64,000 nt of DNA from Myxococcus guangdongensis (GTDB lineage: Bacteria > Myxococcota > Myxococcia > Myxococcales > Myxococcaceae): contig NZ_JAJVKW010000006.1 in the NCBI RefSeq assembly GCF_024198255.1, forward strand, positions 186,001-250,000, in the 5' to 3' direction. The notes under the pieces were generated by a model. The model was not told the origin of the DNA and ran no database searches. It worked only from the letters and a program-made list of their open reading frames with translations. Shown here in pieces: positions 43,351 through 51,602 of the stretch. A program made the translations under genes and the position numbers. Numbering within the stretch: the stretch's first letter is position 1; the number at the start of each line of letters is the position of its first letter.

Positions 43351-44955
43351 ATGACTCGCACCATGTCCTCACCTTCGTCCTTTCAAGCGCCGTTCGTCGT
43401 GGGTACCCGCGCGGCCGGCCTGGTGTTGTGTCTGCTCTCCGCGGGGCTCGGTGGGTGGGCCTGGCTCGGGTTCGCCCATGGCGCGCTGAGCTTGTTGCGC
43501 GTGCCGCGGCGGGGGCTGCTCGTGGAGTTGGCGGTCGCCTCGGCGTTGCTGTGGCTGGTGGTGCCCGCATGGCCGCCGCTGGTGGCCGCGGTGTTGATGC
43601 TGCTCGTGATTCCGCTCGCGCCTGAGTCGCAGGCGCTGAAGCTGAACGGCCTGGACCGCTACTTCTACCTGCAGGACGGTCCTGGCTCGCGGATGAACTC
43701 GCATCACTTCGTGGACACGGCCACGCCGCTGGAGCGCGAGCCGCTGGAGCGCGCTGTCGCCGCCGTGTTGAACGAGCTCCCGTTGGCGCGCTCGTTCGTG
43801 CGCGAGGCGGCGCTGGGCGTGGCGAGGTTCGTCGCCCGTCGTCCCTGGGTGGAGCCCTCGCGGCTGCTGTGCTGGTCCGACGCTCCGGTGGAGGCGGAGG
43901 ACTCACGCCTGTTGGATGCGCCGATGGACTTGCGGCGACTGCCTCCGTGGCGGGTGATTCATGCGCCACGGCCCGAGGGCGGGTACCGGCTGTGTCTCAC
44001 GGTGCACCACTGCGCGGTTGATGGTGAGGGTGGGCTGCTGATGCTGGACCTGCTCGTGCGTCGGTACAACGAGCTGCGCGCGGGACGGGCGCTGTCGCCT
44101 CGACTCCCCGGGCATGGTGGGCAGCGGCTGCGGGAGCTGTTGCGGCCTCGGGGCTTCGCGGGGATGTGGAGACTGGTGCGCCGTCACTTCTCCATGGGAG
44201 ACACGGACAAGGGCGCCTCCGCGGTGCTCGCCGATGACCCGGCCACGCGGCCCACGCACACGCGGCACCACCTGCTGCGGATTCCGGCGGACACGTGGCA
44301 GCGGCTCAAGGCGGTCTCCACGGCGGAGGGCGTGAGCCGCAATGACCTGCTGGTGGGCGCGGTCTTCCGTGCGGCCAGCGCGCTGCGCCGCGAGCGGGGG
44401 CAGGAGCAGCTGCGCTTCAGGACCTTCGTTCCCACGAACCTGCGGAGCGCGCTGGGGGTGCCCTCGGGTCTGGGGAACTACCTGGGCATGCTGCAGGTCG
44501 TGGCGAGCCCCGAGGACCTGCGCTCACCCGCGCTGGAGAAGACGCTCTCGGAGTCCATCCGGAAGTTGAGGGAGCCGGACGAGGCGGTGAGCTTCATGGT
44601 GAACATGGGGCTGCTGACGCTCATGCCGCCGGGGATGTTCCGGGCGGGGCTGCGGAGCAACGACGCGGACCCCTCCGCGTTCAACTACTCGCTGCTCGTG
44701 AGCACCATCCGGCAGCCCGAGGCGTTGGCGCTGCCCGAAGGCGTGGAGACGGAGCGGGTGCTGGTGCGGGGCTCGCTGACGGGCAGGCCCTGTTTCGGTG
44801 TCGTCATCATCCACTCGGGAGGCGAGGTGCACGGGGTGCTCGAGTACCTCTCGCCGACGGTCCGCGACGAGACGGCGCGAGAGTTCGCCGAGCGCTGGGT
44901 GGCGGAGGTGGAGCGGATGGCGATGGGCCCTGGCGTCACGGCGGCGGTGGGCTGA
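43351..44955 (+). CDS. Membrane-anchored condensation/WES-type acyltransferase
   Basis: 534 residues (an ATG at 43363 is an alternative start). The N-terminus has two to three membrane helices (~18-90). The soluble part contains HHCAVDG (H219-G225), the HHxxxDG signature of the condensation/wax-ester-synthase/PapA superfamily, with upstream SRMNSHHFVDTATPLE and downstream NYSLLVSTI resembling WES-type enzymes. It probably transfers the finished acyl chain from the carrier to an alcohol or amine at the membrane, giving the operon a releasing enzyme. Acceptor unknown. The next gene starts 1 bp after its stop. Confidence 0.78.
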   Translation: MTRTMSSPSSFQAPFVVGTRAAGLVLCLLSAGLGGWAWLGFAHGALSLLRVPRRGLLVELAVASALLWLVVPAWPPLVAAVLMLLVIPLAPESQALKLNGLDRYFYLQDGPGSRMNSHHFVDTATPLEREPLERAVAAVLNELPLARSFVREAALGVARFVARRPWVEPSRLLCWSDAPVEAEDSRLLDAPMDLRRLPPWRVIHAPRPEGGYRLCLTVHHCAVDGEGGLLMLDLLVRRYNELRAGRALSPRLPGHGGQRLRELLRPRGFAGMWRLVRRHFSMGDTDKGASAVLADDPATRPTHTRHHLLRIPADTWQRLKAVSTAEGVSRNDLLVGAVFRAASALRRERGQEQLRFRTFVPTNLRSALGVPSGLGNYLGMLQVVASPEDLRSPALEKTLSESIRKLREPDEAVSFMVNMGLLTLMPPGMFRAGLRSNDADPSAFNYSLLVSTIRQPEALALPEGVETERVLVRGSLTGRPCFGVVIIHSGGEVHGVLEYLSPTVRDETAREFAERWVAEVERMAMGPGVTAAVG

Positions 44956-44956
44956 C

Positions 44957-45886
44957 ATGAACGACACGGCGTGGGCCTGGCTCTTCCCGGGGCAGGGCTC
45001 TCAGAAGGTGGGGATGGGGCGGAAGATGCTGGAGCGCTCCAGCGCGGCCCGGAGGGTGTTCGAGGAGGCCTCGGACGCCATCGGCGAGGACTTGAAGCGG
45101 CTGTGCCTGGACGGGCCGTTCGAGCGGCTGACGGCGACCGAGAACGCGCAGCCCGCCATCGTGACGGTGAGCGTGGCGTGCCTCGTGGAGCTGGAGGAGC
45201 GGGGGCTGAAGCCCTCGGTGGTGGTGGGGCACAGCGTGGGGGAGTTCTCCGCGTTGGTGGCGGCGGGGTGCATGCCATTGGCCACGGCGGTTCGCGCGGT
45301 GAGGAAGCGTGGGCAGTTGATGGCGAGCGTGACGACGCCGGGCGGGATGCTGGCCGTCATGGGGCTGGACGGCGTGAGGCTGGCCGAGCTGTGTCACGAC
45401 GCCGCGAGAGAAGGCGTGGTGGTGATGGCCATCCACAACAGCCCGAAGCAGTTCGTGTTGTCCGGGGACCGGAGTGTCCTGGAGCGGTTCAAGGACGTGG
45501 CCCTGTCGGCGGGGGCGACGGAGTGCGTGATGTTGGACGTGAGCCATGCCTTTCACTCGCCGCTGATGGGGCAGGTGGAGGAGGTGTGGAAGTCGGTGGT
45601 GGCGGGCCTCCAGCTCCGGATGCCTCGCTACCCGGTGCTGCTCAACACCACCGCGAAGCCGGTGAAGACGCTGGTCTGCATCCGGCGCTCGCTGCTGACC
45701 CAAATCACGGGGCCGGTGCTGTGGTCCCAGTGCATGCAGGCGCTCGTCGAGCAGGGCGTGACGCGCGTGCTGGAAGTGGGGGACAGCAAGGTCGTCTCGT
45801 CCCTCGCGCGGAGGACGGCGCCGACGCTCCAGACCTTGACGTTCCTGGAGCCGACGGTCCTGGGGCAGCTCGCGCACGCCTGCTGA
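44957..45886 (+). CDS. Malonyl-CoA:ACP acyltransferase (FabD-like)
   Basis: 309 residues, a normal length for FabD. Motifs: FPGQGSQKVGMG, GHSVGEFSAL (nucleophile S93), a helix with VRKRGQLM (Arg for the malonyl carboxylate) and SHAFHSPLM (H200). Last gene of the operon. It most likely supplies malonyl units in trans to the carrier repeats, which would explain why one in-line AT could decay. A PKS-dedicated rather than housekeeping copy, judging by position. Confidence 0.9.
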   Translation: MNDTAWAWLFPGQGSQKVGMGRKMLERSSAARRVFEEASDAIGEDLKRLCLDGPFERLTATENAQPAIVTVSVACLVELEERGLKPSVVVGHSVGEFSALVAAGCMPLATAVRAVRKRGQLMASVTTPGGMLAVMGLDGVRLAELCHDAAREGVVVMAIHNSPKQFVLSGDRSVLERFKDVALSAGATECVMLDVSHAFHSPLMGQVEEVWKSVVAGLQLRMPRYPVLLNTTAKPVKTLVCIRRSLLTQITGPVLWSQCMQALVEQGVTRVLEVGDSKVVSSLARRTAPTLQTLTFLEPTVLGQLAHAC

Positions 45887-45900
45887 CCGTGGGGCGCTCT

Positions 45901-46707
45901 TCAGTCGTGGCTGCCGAAACAGAGGGAATGGGGGGCTGTGTAGGCGCCCTGGATGGCGCCGGGCGCTCCTTCTCGGGCCAGGTAGTCATGCCACCAACGC
46001 GCGGCCTGCCAGATGGTCTCCGGGCAACTGGCGCGGCTGGAGACCGAGGGTGAGATGTCGTAGCCCGCGGCGGCGAGGATGGCCTCCACCATGGCCGCGG
46101 AAGGGATTCCATGCCCCTCCAGCAGCGGGTTGGGCGTGGCGCCAACGCCCCAGACGAAGGGCAGCCAGAGCGTGATGAGCTGGACGACGTCCAGGACGCC
46201 GCGTTGAAACGGAAAGGCTCCGAGCATCTGCTGGACATGCTCGAGGGGCGTCGGGAGGCCCTTGGCTTCCCCTTCCGGGTCGGCGGGGAGCGGGATGTGG
46301 AGCACCGCGATGTTGGGGTAGCGCTGCGGGTCCGCGTAGGTCTCCAGATTGGCCACTTGAAGACCGTTCGTGCGTGGGGGGAACGCGAAGCCCTTCGGTG
46401 GAGTCAGCGACACCTCGCGGGCCGTGCGCTCCGTGAGGCCCCTGGGGCTGGGCTCCATCATCACGACATGGGACCAACTGCTGGGCGTCATGTCATGGCG
46501 CACGTGCGATTGGGCCACGCGCAGGCGCAGGTCATCCGGGCCCGTTCCTCCCAGGAGGAGGAGGGCGAGCGACTGCGGGGACTTCGCGGACGACTCCCCA
46601 TGCTTCTTGAGCCAGTCCAGATTGCTGTCCAGGGGCTGCTCGCGGGGACGCTCCGCCAGGAGCGGGTTCTTCGTCTTCGCGGGGGAACTCCGGGTGTTCG
46701 ACATCAT
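45901..46707 (-). CDS. Putative papain-fold (permuted) cysteine protease-like protein
   Basis: 268 residues from ATG 46707 (AGGAG 7 nt upstream). No signal peptide. SSWSHVVMM around residue 80 and, much later, SRASCPETIW suggest a His-before-Cys order as in circularly permuted NlpC/P60 (YiiX/LRAT-like) folds; the assignment is weak. It follows the PhoD-like gene by 18 bp on the same strand, so the two are likely co-transcribed. It converges on the PKS operon with 14 bp between stops and no clear hairpin. Confidence 0.5.
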   Translation of the reverse strand: MMSNTRSSPAKTKNPLLAERPREQPLDSNLDWLKKHGESSAKSPQSLALLLLGGTGPDDLRLRVAQSHVRHDMTPSSWSHVVMMEPSPRGLTERTAREVSLTPPKGFAFPPRTNGLQVANLETYADPQRYPNIAVLHIPLPADPEGEAKGLPTPLEHVQQMLGAFPFQRGVLDVVQLITLWLPFVWGVGATPNPLLEGHGIPSAAMVEAILAAAGYDISPSVSSRASCPETIWQAARWWHDYLAREGAPGAIQGAYTAPHSLCFGSHD

Positions 46708-46725
46708 GGGTGGGCTCCTTGAGAT

Positions 46726-48141
46726 TCAACGTCGCCGCAGCACGAGGGTCGACCCCAGCTCATACGGAGGCTCGCCGGGGGTGAGCGGGACGAAGGTGAC
46801 CTTCAATTCGACGCTCGGCGCGGACCGCAATCCGATGCGTCGGAACGACAGGATGCAGGCGTGGTCGCCCTTCAGGTCCTTGCCCATTCGCGTGGGCAGA
46901 CGCATGCCGGTCTGTCGCTTGGACCCTGCCCACTCGTGGATGGGAGGCGGGGAGGATGGGCTCAAGGCGGCCAGCAGACTGGCGGGTGAGCAGACGACTT
47001 CATAGGCCCTTCCCGCATTCACCAGCGCGTCCACGGGCTCCAGTTGAGTCACGTGACTCCAGTGTACGTCCCCCGTGACGAGCAGGATGTCGGAGCCGTC
47101 GCGCATCGCCGCGTGCAAGGCCTCCATGATGGGCGCGTAGTCGTCGAAGTTCGCCAGGGTCGCGTCCTTGAGCCTGGCGCCGAACCACCCCTTGGCGTCT
47201 TCCATCAAAGACTGCCCTGAAACGAAGACACCGATGTGGCCCGAGGCCTTGAGGCTCGTGGCCCATTGCCTCACGGCCGCGAGTGCGTTGTCGTGCAGGG
47301 CCTTGTTGTTGCCGCCATCGTCACGGAAGCTGCGCGTGTCCACCACCAGGAACGACAGTGGAGACACGTCCACGCGGATGGGTTGCCCGAAGGGCACGGA
47401 GCCCGAGTGCTGGAAGCATTGATAGAGGCGCTTGCCGATATCCATCCATCGCTGGCGACTCGCTGACCCCCATGTGTTGTTGGCGAACAAGAACCAGTTG
47501 GGATAGTTGTTCCAGTACTCGTGGTCGTCCGGACAGCAGACGGTGGGCGCCATGTCCAGCACGTGGCTGAACACACCCGGGGCACTCCAGTTATGGATGT
47601 ACTTTCGTTCGAGGACCTCGGCGAGCGCGACATCATCGTTCGGCAGGTTCTCCAGCGTCGGTGCATCCAGGTAGACCTGGTCGCCCGTCAGGAGCGTGAG
47701 ATGCGGCCTCAGGTGCTGAGGGAGTGAGCGCAGCACGAGCCTGGCCTTGCCTCGGTCCGTCGCCGTGTCGAAGCACGACATCGTGAGCACGTTGAAGGGT
47801 TGGCTCCAGTCTGGCCCGACCTGCGCGGGGACAGGGCTCGTCGTCAGGGATGCCGCGGGCTCGTCCGGAATCATCGCTTCCACGACGTGGGCACGCCCCT
47901 GCGCCGAGAGGGGGAGCACGAAGTCGAAGACCCCTGTGAACGTGCGGGGAGGGGCGCCCGAGAGGAAGGTGTCCTGTCGGACGGACTCGAGCGGACGGAC
48001 GACCGTGGAGGGCTCCACGACGACGCCGTTCAGACGCCAGGAGAGTGAAGCGGGGGAGGCTGTCTTTCCGAAGATGCCCAACCAGACCCGAAGCCGGTCC
48101 GCTGTCGCTCCACAGGGATGAAGCACCACGTTTGGTTGCAC
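46726..48141 (-). CDS. PhoD-like metallophosphoesterase
   Basis: 471 residues from GTG 48141. An N-terminal beta-rich region (~1-115) precedes the phosphoesterase domain: FNVLTMSCFD, LLTGDQVYLD, CPDDHEYWNN, FLVVDTRSF and LLVTGDVHWSHV, the ordered metal ligands of the PhoD/calcineurin-like superfamily. No Tat or Sec signal is visible, unlike secreted PhoD, so an intracellular phosphodiesterase or lipid/phosphonate-processing role is possible. Co-directional with the downstream papain-fold protein. Confidence 0.78.
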   Translation of the reverse strand: MQPNVVLHPCGATADRLRVWLGIFGKTASPASLSWRLNGVVVEPSTVVRPLESVRQDTFLSGAPPRTFTGVFDFVLPLSAQGRAHVVEAMIPDEPAASLTTSPVPAQVGPDWSQPFNVLTMSCFDTATDRGKARLVLRSLPQHLRPHLTLLTGDQVYLDAPTLENLPNDDVALAEVLERKYIHNWSAPGVFSHVLDMAPTVCCPDDHEYWNNYPNWFLFANNTWGSASRQRWMDIGKRLYQCFQHSGSVPFGQPIRVDVSPLSFLVVDTRSFRDDGGNNKALHDNALAAVRQWATSLKASGHIGVFVSGQSLMEDAKGWFGARLKDATLANFDDYAPIMEALHAAMRDGSDILLVTGDVHWSHVTQLEPVDALVNAGRAYEVVCSPASLLAALSPSSPPPIHEWAGSKRQTGMRLPTRMGKDLKGDHACILSFRRIGLRSAPSVELKVTFVPLTPGEPPYELGSTLVLRRR

Positions 48142-48381
48142 GTTCGCCCCCCGGCCACGTCATGGGAGCGTAGCATGGGGAAGACAGGCATTGCCAATTC
48201 GTCGCCGCGGTGGCGCTGGACGAGGCGGGCAATCACAGCCAGGTCTCCCGGAGCGGGGTCCCGGTCGTCCAGAGCCAGCATGGCTGGGATGCAATGCCTC
48301 CCCGACGGGGCTCACGCCGTGGGGGCTGTGGGCGCTGACCTGGGCGCTGCGGCGACGGCGCACCCCGCGCGGCAAGTCGCG
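48142..48381. other. 240-bp gap with a possible MYXO-CTERM-like coding remnant
   Basis: No intact gene. On the + strand, 48289-48397 reads C-N-A-S then a hydrophobic TPWGLWALTWAL and RRRR before a stop, resembling the C-terminal sorting tag of myxobacterial surface proteins, with no credible upstream coding part. It may be a gene relic or chance. Confidence 0.3.
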
Positions 48382-49218
48382 TCAGGTGGCCGCCTGAGCC
48401 ACGAACGACTCCAGCGCGTCCTCGAACCGGGGTGTAGCCTCGATGAAGGGCACGTGGCCCACCCCGGGCAGCCAGGTCCCCTGCTCCGAGCGGGCACCCG
48501 CCAGCACCACCTCACGACTCATGGCGGGGAGCACCACCTGGTCCAACTCGCCATGAATCGTCGCGACCGGCCGACCACAGCGCTCGAGCTCCCCGGAGTA
48601 ATCCTCCGCGCGGGACAGCAGCGCCCGACGGACATTCACCGGCACGCGCAGCATGGCCCGCACGCTCGCGTCGACTCGCGACGCGTCGAGCTTGCCCGCG
48701 GCGCACGCCTCGACGAAGGCCCGCGCCGAGCCCTCATAGGTGGCGCTGTCCTCCGACATCAGTCCCCGCGCGTTGGACATCATCCCCGGACCGAACAGCG
48801 CGCGCGCCGGCTTGCCCGTCTTGAGCGCCGCCGCCACGAAGAACAGACCGCCCAGCGCGTCGTCGCCGTGACGCCGCAAGTAGTCGCCGACGACGACACC
48901 ACCATAGGACCAGGGCACGACGACGGGCCGTACCAACCCGAGCTGCTGGATGACCGCGGCGAGGTCTCCAGCGAAGTGGACCCCGTCCACATAGGGCGCA
49001 TCGCCCTCGGGCTTGTCGGAGTCCCCGTGCCCGCGCAGGTCGATGGCGACCAGGTGGTGACGCTCCGCCAGCCGACCCCGCAGCACCTCGTCCCAGCTCC
49101 CACGGCCCTGGGCGAGCCCGTGCACGAAGAGGATGCTCGGCGCACCCGATGCCGGACCCGACTCACTCACCGCGAGCCGAACCCCTCCTGAACCCTCGAC
49201 GAAGCGCGTGCGTACCAT
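48382..49218 (-). CDS. Alpha/beta hydrolase
   Basis: 278 residues. FVHGLAQGRGSWD forms the oxyanion region, VVVPWSYGGVV holds the nucleophile Ser, HGELDQVV the acid and GVGHVPF the His. GGAGG lies just upstream of the ATG. It is 34 bp downstream of the GntR/FCD regulator gene on the same strand and close to FAH and VOC genes, which suggests an esterase or C-C hydrolase step in a ring-cleavage or acid catabolic pathway (inference). Substrate unknown. Confidence 0.85.
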   Translation of the reverse strand: MVRTRFVEGSGGVRLAVSESGPASGAPSILFVHGLAQGRGSWDEVLRGRLAERHHLVAIDLRGHGDSDKPEGDAPYVDGVHFAGDLAAVIQQLGLVRPVVVPWSYGGVVVGDYLRRHGDDALGGLFFVAAALKTGKPARALFGPGMMSNARGLMSEDSATYEGSARAFVEACAAGKLDASRVDASVRAMLRVPVNVRRALLSRAEDYSGELERCGRPVATIHGELDQVVLPAMSREVVLAGARSEQGTWLPGVGHVPFIEATPRFEDALESFVAQAAT

Positions 49219-49252
49219 GTGCCTCCGGCAGTACGCGCGGGCGGGCTCAGCG

Positions 49253-50005
49253 TCAATCCCTCGCGCGCGGTCGCCGGGTTTTTGTCGGCAAAGCCTTCGG
49301 AGCGGGGACGGACACCGCGCGCAGCCCGGGGTGGCTCGCGAGCACCCGCTCGGTCGTCTTGGCGATGTGCTCCGTCAGCAGCGCGCAGGCGCGCTCCGCG
49401 TCCCGGTCCAGCGTGGCCTTCACCAGGGCCGCGTGCTCGTCCTCCACGTTGCGTCCGGCCTTGCCATGGGCAAGGGAGAGGCGCCGGTAGCGCTCCGTCT
49501 GGTCGAACAGCATCGCGTGGAACTTGAGCAGCCACGGCGACTGGCAGGCGCTCAGCAGCGTCGCGTGGAACCGCGCGTGCTCTGCCTCCCAGGTGTCATC
49601 CAGCACGCCGCTGCCGGACGCCGGAGCCCGGCGCTGCAGCCGGTGCAGCGCCGCCGTCACCTCTCCCTCCCAGGTGATGTCCCCCTGGGCGATGGCCCCA
49701 CGCAGCGCGAGCGTCTCGATCTGCTGCCGCGTCCGCGTCAAATCCAACAGGTCCGCCCGGGAGATGGGCGCCACCCGGAAGCCACGCTGGTCCTCGATGG
49801 TGACCAACCCCTCCGAGGCCAGACGGCAACACGCCTCGCGCAGCGGCGTGCGCCCCACGCCATAGCGCGGCGCCAGGTGCTCGAGCCGCAGCTTCTCTCC
49901 CGGCGCGAGGCCACCTTGCAGGATGTCCGCTCGCAAGCGGTCCACCACGGTCGATGCGAGCGTGGGTTCCGATACGGGAACCCGGATGCGGGACGGGGCA
50001 GCCAT
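49253..50005 (-). CDS. GntR-family regulator with FCD ligand-binding domain
   Basis: 250 residues from ATG 50005; an in-frame GTG at 50017 is possible, and AGGAGG sits only 3 nt before the ATG. Winged helix at ~20-75 (VVDRLRADILQGGLAPGEKLRLEHLA, VGRTPLREACCRLASEGL, here quoted in parts) and a helical FCD domain with EHARFHATLL and DEHAALVKA residues that bind a metal in this family. Divergent from the FAH-family gene; two palindromes in the 150-bp gap are likely operators. Usually represses catabolic genes until a carboxylic acid effector binds. Confidence 0.87.
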   Translation of the reverse strand: MAAPSRIRVPVSEPTLASTVVDRLRADILQGGLAPGEKLRLEHLAPRYGVGRTPLREACCRLASEGLVTIEDQRGFRVAPISRADLLDLTRTRQQIETLALRGAIAQGDITWEGEVTAALHRLQRRAPASGSGVLDDTWEAEHARFHATLLSACQSPWLLKFHAMLFDQTERYRRLSLAHGKAGRNVEDEHAALVKATLDRDAERACALLTEHIAKTTERVLASHPGLRAVSVPAPKALPTKTRRPRARD

Positions 50006-50050
50006 CGGCCTCCTCACGGACAGGCGACCTATACGTCACGGAGCGGATTT

Positions 50051-50063
50051 GACACAAGGTGTC
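50051..50063. promoter_or_regulatory. Inverted repeat GACAC-AAG-GTGTC
   Basis: 5-bp arms with a 3-bp centre, overlapping a TTGACA (50049-50054) that could be a -35 box for the FAH gene. Candidate regulator site. Confidence 0.3.
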
Positions 50064-50084
50064 ATCCTGGATGCAAAGCGTATT

Positions 50085-50094
50085 TTGTCGACAA
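50085..50094. promoter_or_regulatory. Palindrome TTGTCGACAA, candidate GntR/FCD operator
   Basis: Perfect 10-bp palindrome in the divergent promoter between the FCD regulator and the FAH-family gene. Its length and symmetric TTGT..ACAA form fit known FCD-type operators. Confidence 0.45.
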
Positions 50095-50155
50095 TCGATT
50101 GAGCAAGGCGTTCCATCTGGCTAGCCTTGCGCTCGCACGAGGGAGACCGGCGACC

Positions 50156-51022
50156 ATGCGGATTGCATCGATTCTGGTGAAGGGGGAGCCCGCGCTGGGT
50201 GTGCGCACGCCCCGGGGAATGCTCAACGTGACGGCGCTCGACGCGGGCGTCGGCACCTCGCTGCGAGGGCTGCTCGAGCGGGGGCCGGACGTGCTGGCGG
50301 ACCTGGCCCGGCACATCGCGGGGAGGTCGGGAGCACCGGTGCTCTCCGACGAGGAGTTCAGCTATCGGCCGCTCGTCCCGGAGCCGAGCAAGTTCCTGTG
50401 CCTGGGGCTCAACTACGTCGCGCACGCGGCGGAGGCCACCTACGAGGCCCCGAAGTACCCGGTGGTCTTCTCCCGCGTGGCCTCGGGTCTGCTGGGCCAC
50501 GGTGAGCCGATGGTGGTGCCCACCTGTTCGAGTCAGCTCGACTACGAGGCGGAGCTGGCGGTGGTGGTGGGGCGCCCGGGTCGGCACATCCCCAAGGAGC
50601 GCGCGCTGGAGTGGGTCGCGGGCTACACGCTCTTCAACGACGGCTCGATTCGCGACTACCAGAAGCGCACCCACCAGTGGACGGTGGGCAAGAACTTCGA
50701 CGCCACCGGCCCGCTGGGCCCCGAGCTCGTCACCCCCGACGAGCTCCCCGCGGGCGCGCGCGGCCTGCGCATCCAGATGCGCGTCGGCGGCGAGGTCCTC
50801 CAGGACGCGAGCACGTCGGACATGATCTTCGACGTCGCCACGGTCCTCGCGGACCTCTCCGTGGCCATGACGCTCCAGCCCGGCGACGTCATCGCCATGG
50901 GCACGCCGAGCGGAGTGGGCGCCGCGCGCAACCCCCCGCGCTTCCTTCGCGAGGGCGATGTGTGCGAGGTCATCGTCGAAGGCGTGGGCGTGCTCAAGAA
51001 CCCCGTCGTCCGCGCGTCGTGA
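50156..51022 (+). CDS. Fumarylacetoacetate hydrolase (FAH) family protein
   Basis: 288 residues from ATG 50156. A short N-terminal domain (~1-65) is followed by the FAH fold: KFLCLGLNYVAHAAEA, LDYEAELAVVVG (metal-ligand acids), YTLFNDGSIRDYQKR, QWTVGKNFDATGPLGP and GTPSGVGAARNPPRFL. Members cleave or hydrate 2-oxo acids in aromatic and sugar-acid catabolism. First gene of a + strand set with the VOC and deacetylase-like genes, and divergent from its probable regulator. Confidence 0.88.
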   Translation: MRIASILVKGEPALGVRTPRGMLNVTALDAGVGTSLRGLLERGPDVLADLARHIAGRSGAPVLSDEEFSYRPLVPEPSKFLCLGLNYVAHAAEATYEAPKYPVVFSRVASGLLGHGEPMVVPTCSSQLDYEAELAVVVGRPGRHIPKERALEWVAGYTLFNDGSIRDYQKRTHQWTVGKNFDATGPLGPELVTPDELPAGARGLRIQMRVGGEVLQDASTSDMIFDVATVLADLSVAMTLQPGDVIAMGTPSGVGAARNPPRFLREGDVCEVIVEGVGVLKNPVVRAS

Positions 51023-51059
51023 GCTCGAGTCGTTGAGGACCAACCCCCTGGGAGGACCC

Positions 51060-51602
51060 ATGTCCACGCAAGCAAAGCTGCCGAGCCGACTGCACCACAC
51101 GGCGTATGTGACCAAGGACCTCGAGGCGACGCGGAGGTTCTACGAGGACCTGATTGGACTTCCGCTGGTGGCGACCTGGTGCGAGTCCGACGAGCTGTTC
51201 GGCGCGGTGCGCACCTACTGTCACACCTTCTTCGAGCTCGCGGACGGCAGCGCGCTCGCGTTCTTCCAGTTCGAGAAGCCCGAGGACCAGCAGCTCTTCG
51301 GTCCGGAGATTCCGTCCTCGCCGTTCCACCACATCGCGCTGAACGTCGACGTGGAGACGCAGCAGGGCATCGAGCAGCGCCTGCGCGCCGCGGGCTACTC
51401 GGAGCCGGACACGTACGTGCTCGAGCACGGCTACTGCCGCTCGCTCTATGTGAAGGACCCGAACGGGATGATCGTCGAGTTCACCCACGACAGCCCCCAG
51501 GCCATCACCTCGGACCTGCTCCAGGCGCGGCGCGAGAAGGCCCACCAGGAGCTCAAGCGCTGGCTGTCCGGGGACCGCACGTCCAACAACGTGTTCCGGT
51601 GA
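51060..51602 (+). CDS. VOC-fold protein (glyoxalase/extradiol dioxygenase superfamily)
   Basis: 180 residues from ATG 51060 (GGGAGGA directly upstream). Two beta-alpha-beta-beta-beta modules with candidate metal ligands at LHHTAYVT, FHHIALNV and MIVEFTHD. The first half continues DLEATRRFYEDLIGLPL, a common VOC signature. Context with FAH and alpha/beta hydrolase genes favours a ring-cleavage or lyase-type role. It overlaps the next gene by 4 bp (GTGA). Confidence 0.82.
   Translation: MSTQAKLPSRLHHTAYVTKDLEATRRFYEDLIGLPLVATWCESDELFGAVRTYCHTFFELADGSALAFFQFEKPEDQQLFGPEIPSSPFHHIALNVDVETQQGIEQRLRAAGYSEPDTYVLEHGYCRSLYVKDPNGMIVEFTHDSPQAITSDLLQARREKAHQELKRWLSGDRTSNNVFR

Larger units (their letters stand above)
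21528..45886 (+). other. Candidate biosynthetic operon: PUFA-synthase-like iterative PKS system
   Basis: Nine same-strand genes. Seven of the eight internal junctions either overlap (4, 11 or 14 bp) or are within 16 bp. Domain order: KS*-KS-AT / ACP-like x5-KR / C45-DH / KS*-KS / PPTase / DH / KS*-KS-AT* / KS*-KS-DH / membrane acyltransferase / FabD-like AT (the asterisk marks a degenerate domain). The KS insertions and ACP-tandem-KR architecture resemble PUFA synthases and related lipid PKSs. There is no ER, no thioesterase and no cluster-borne regulator or transporter. Confidence 0.8.

Noticed and set aside
50101..50130. Second sigma-54-like motif (TGGCTAGCCTTGC) before the FAH gene
   Set aside because: The spacing between TGGC and TTGC is 5 bp rather than 7.
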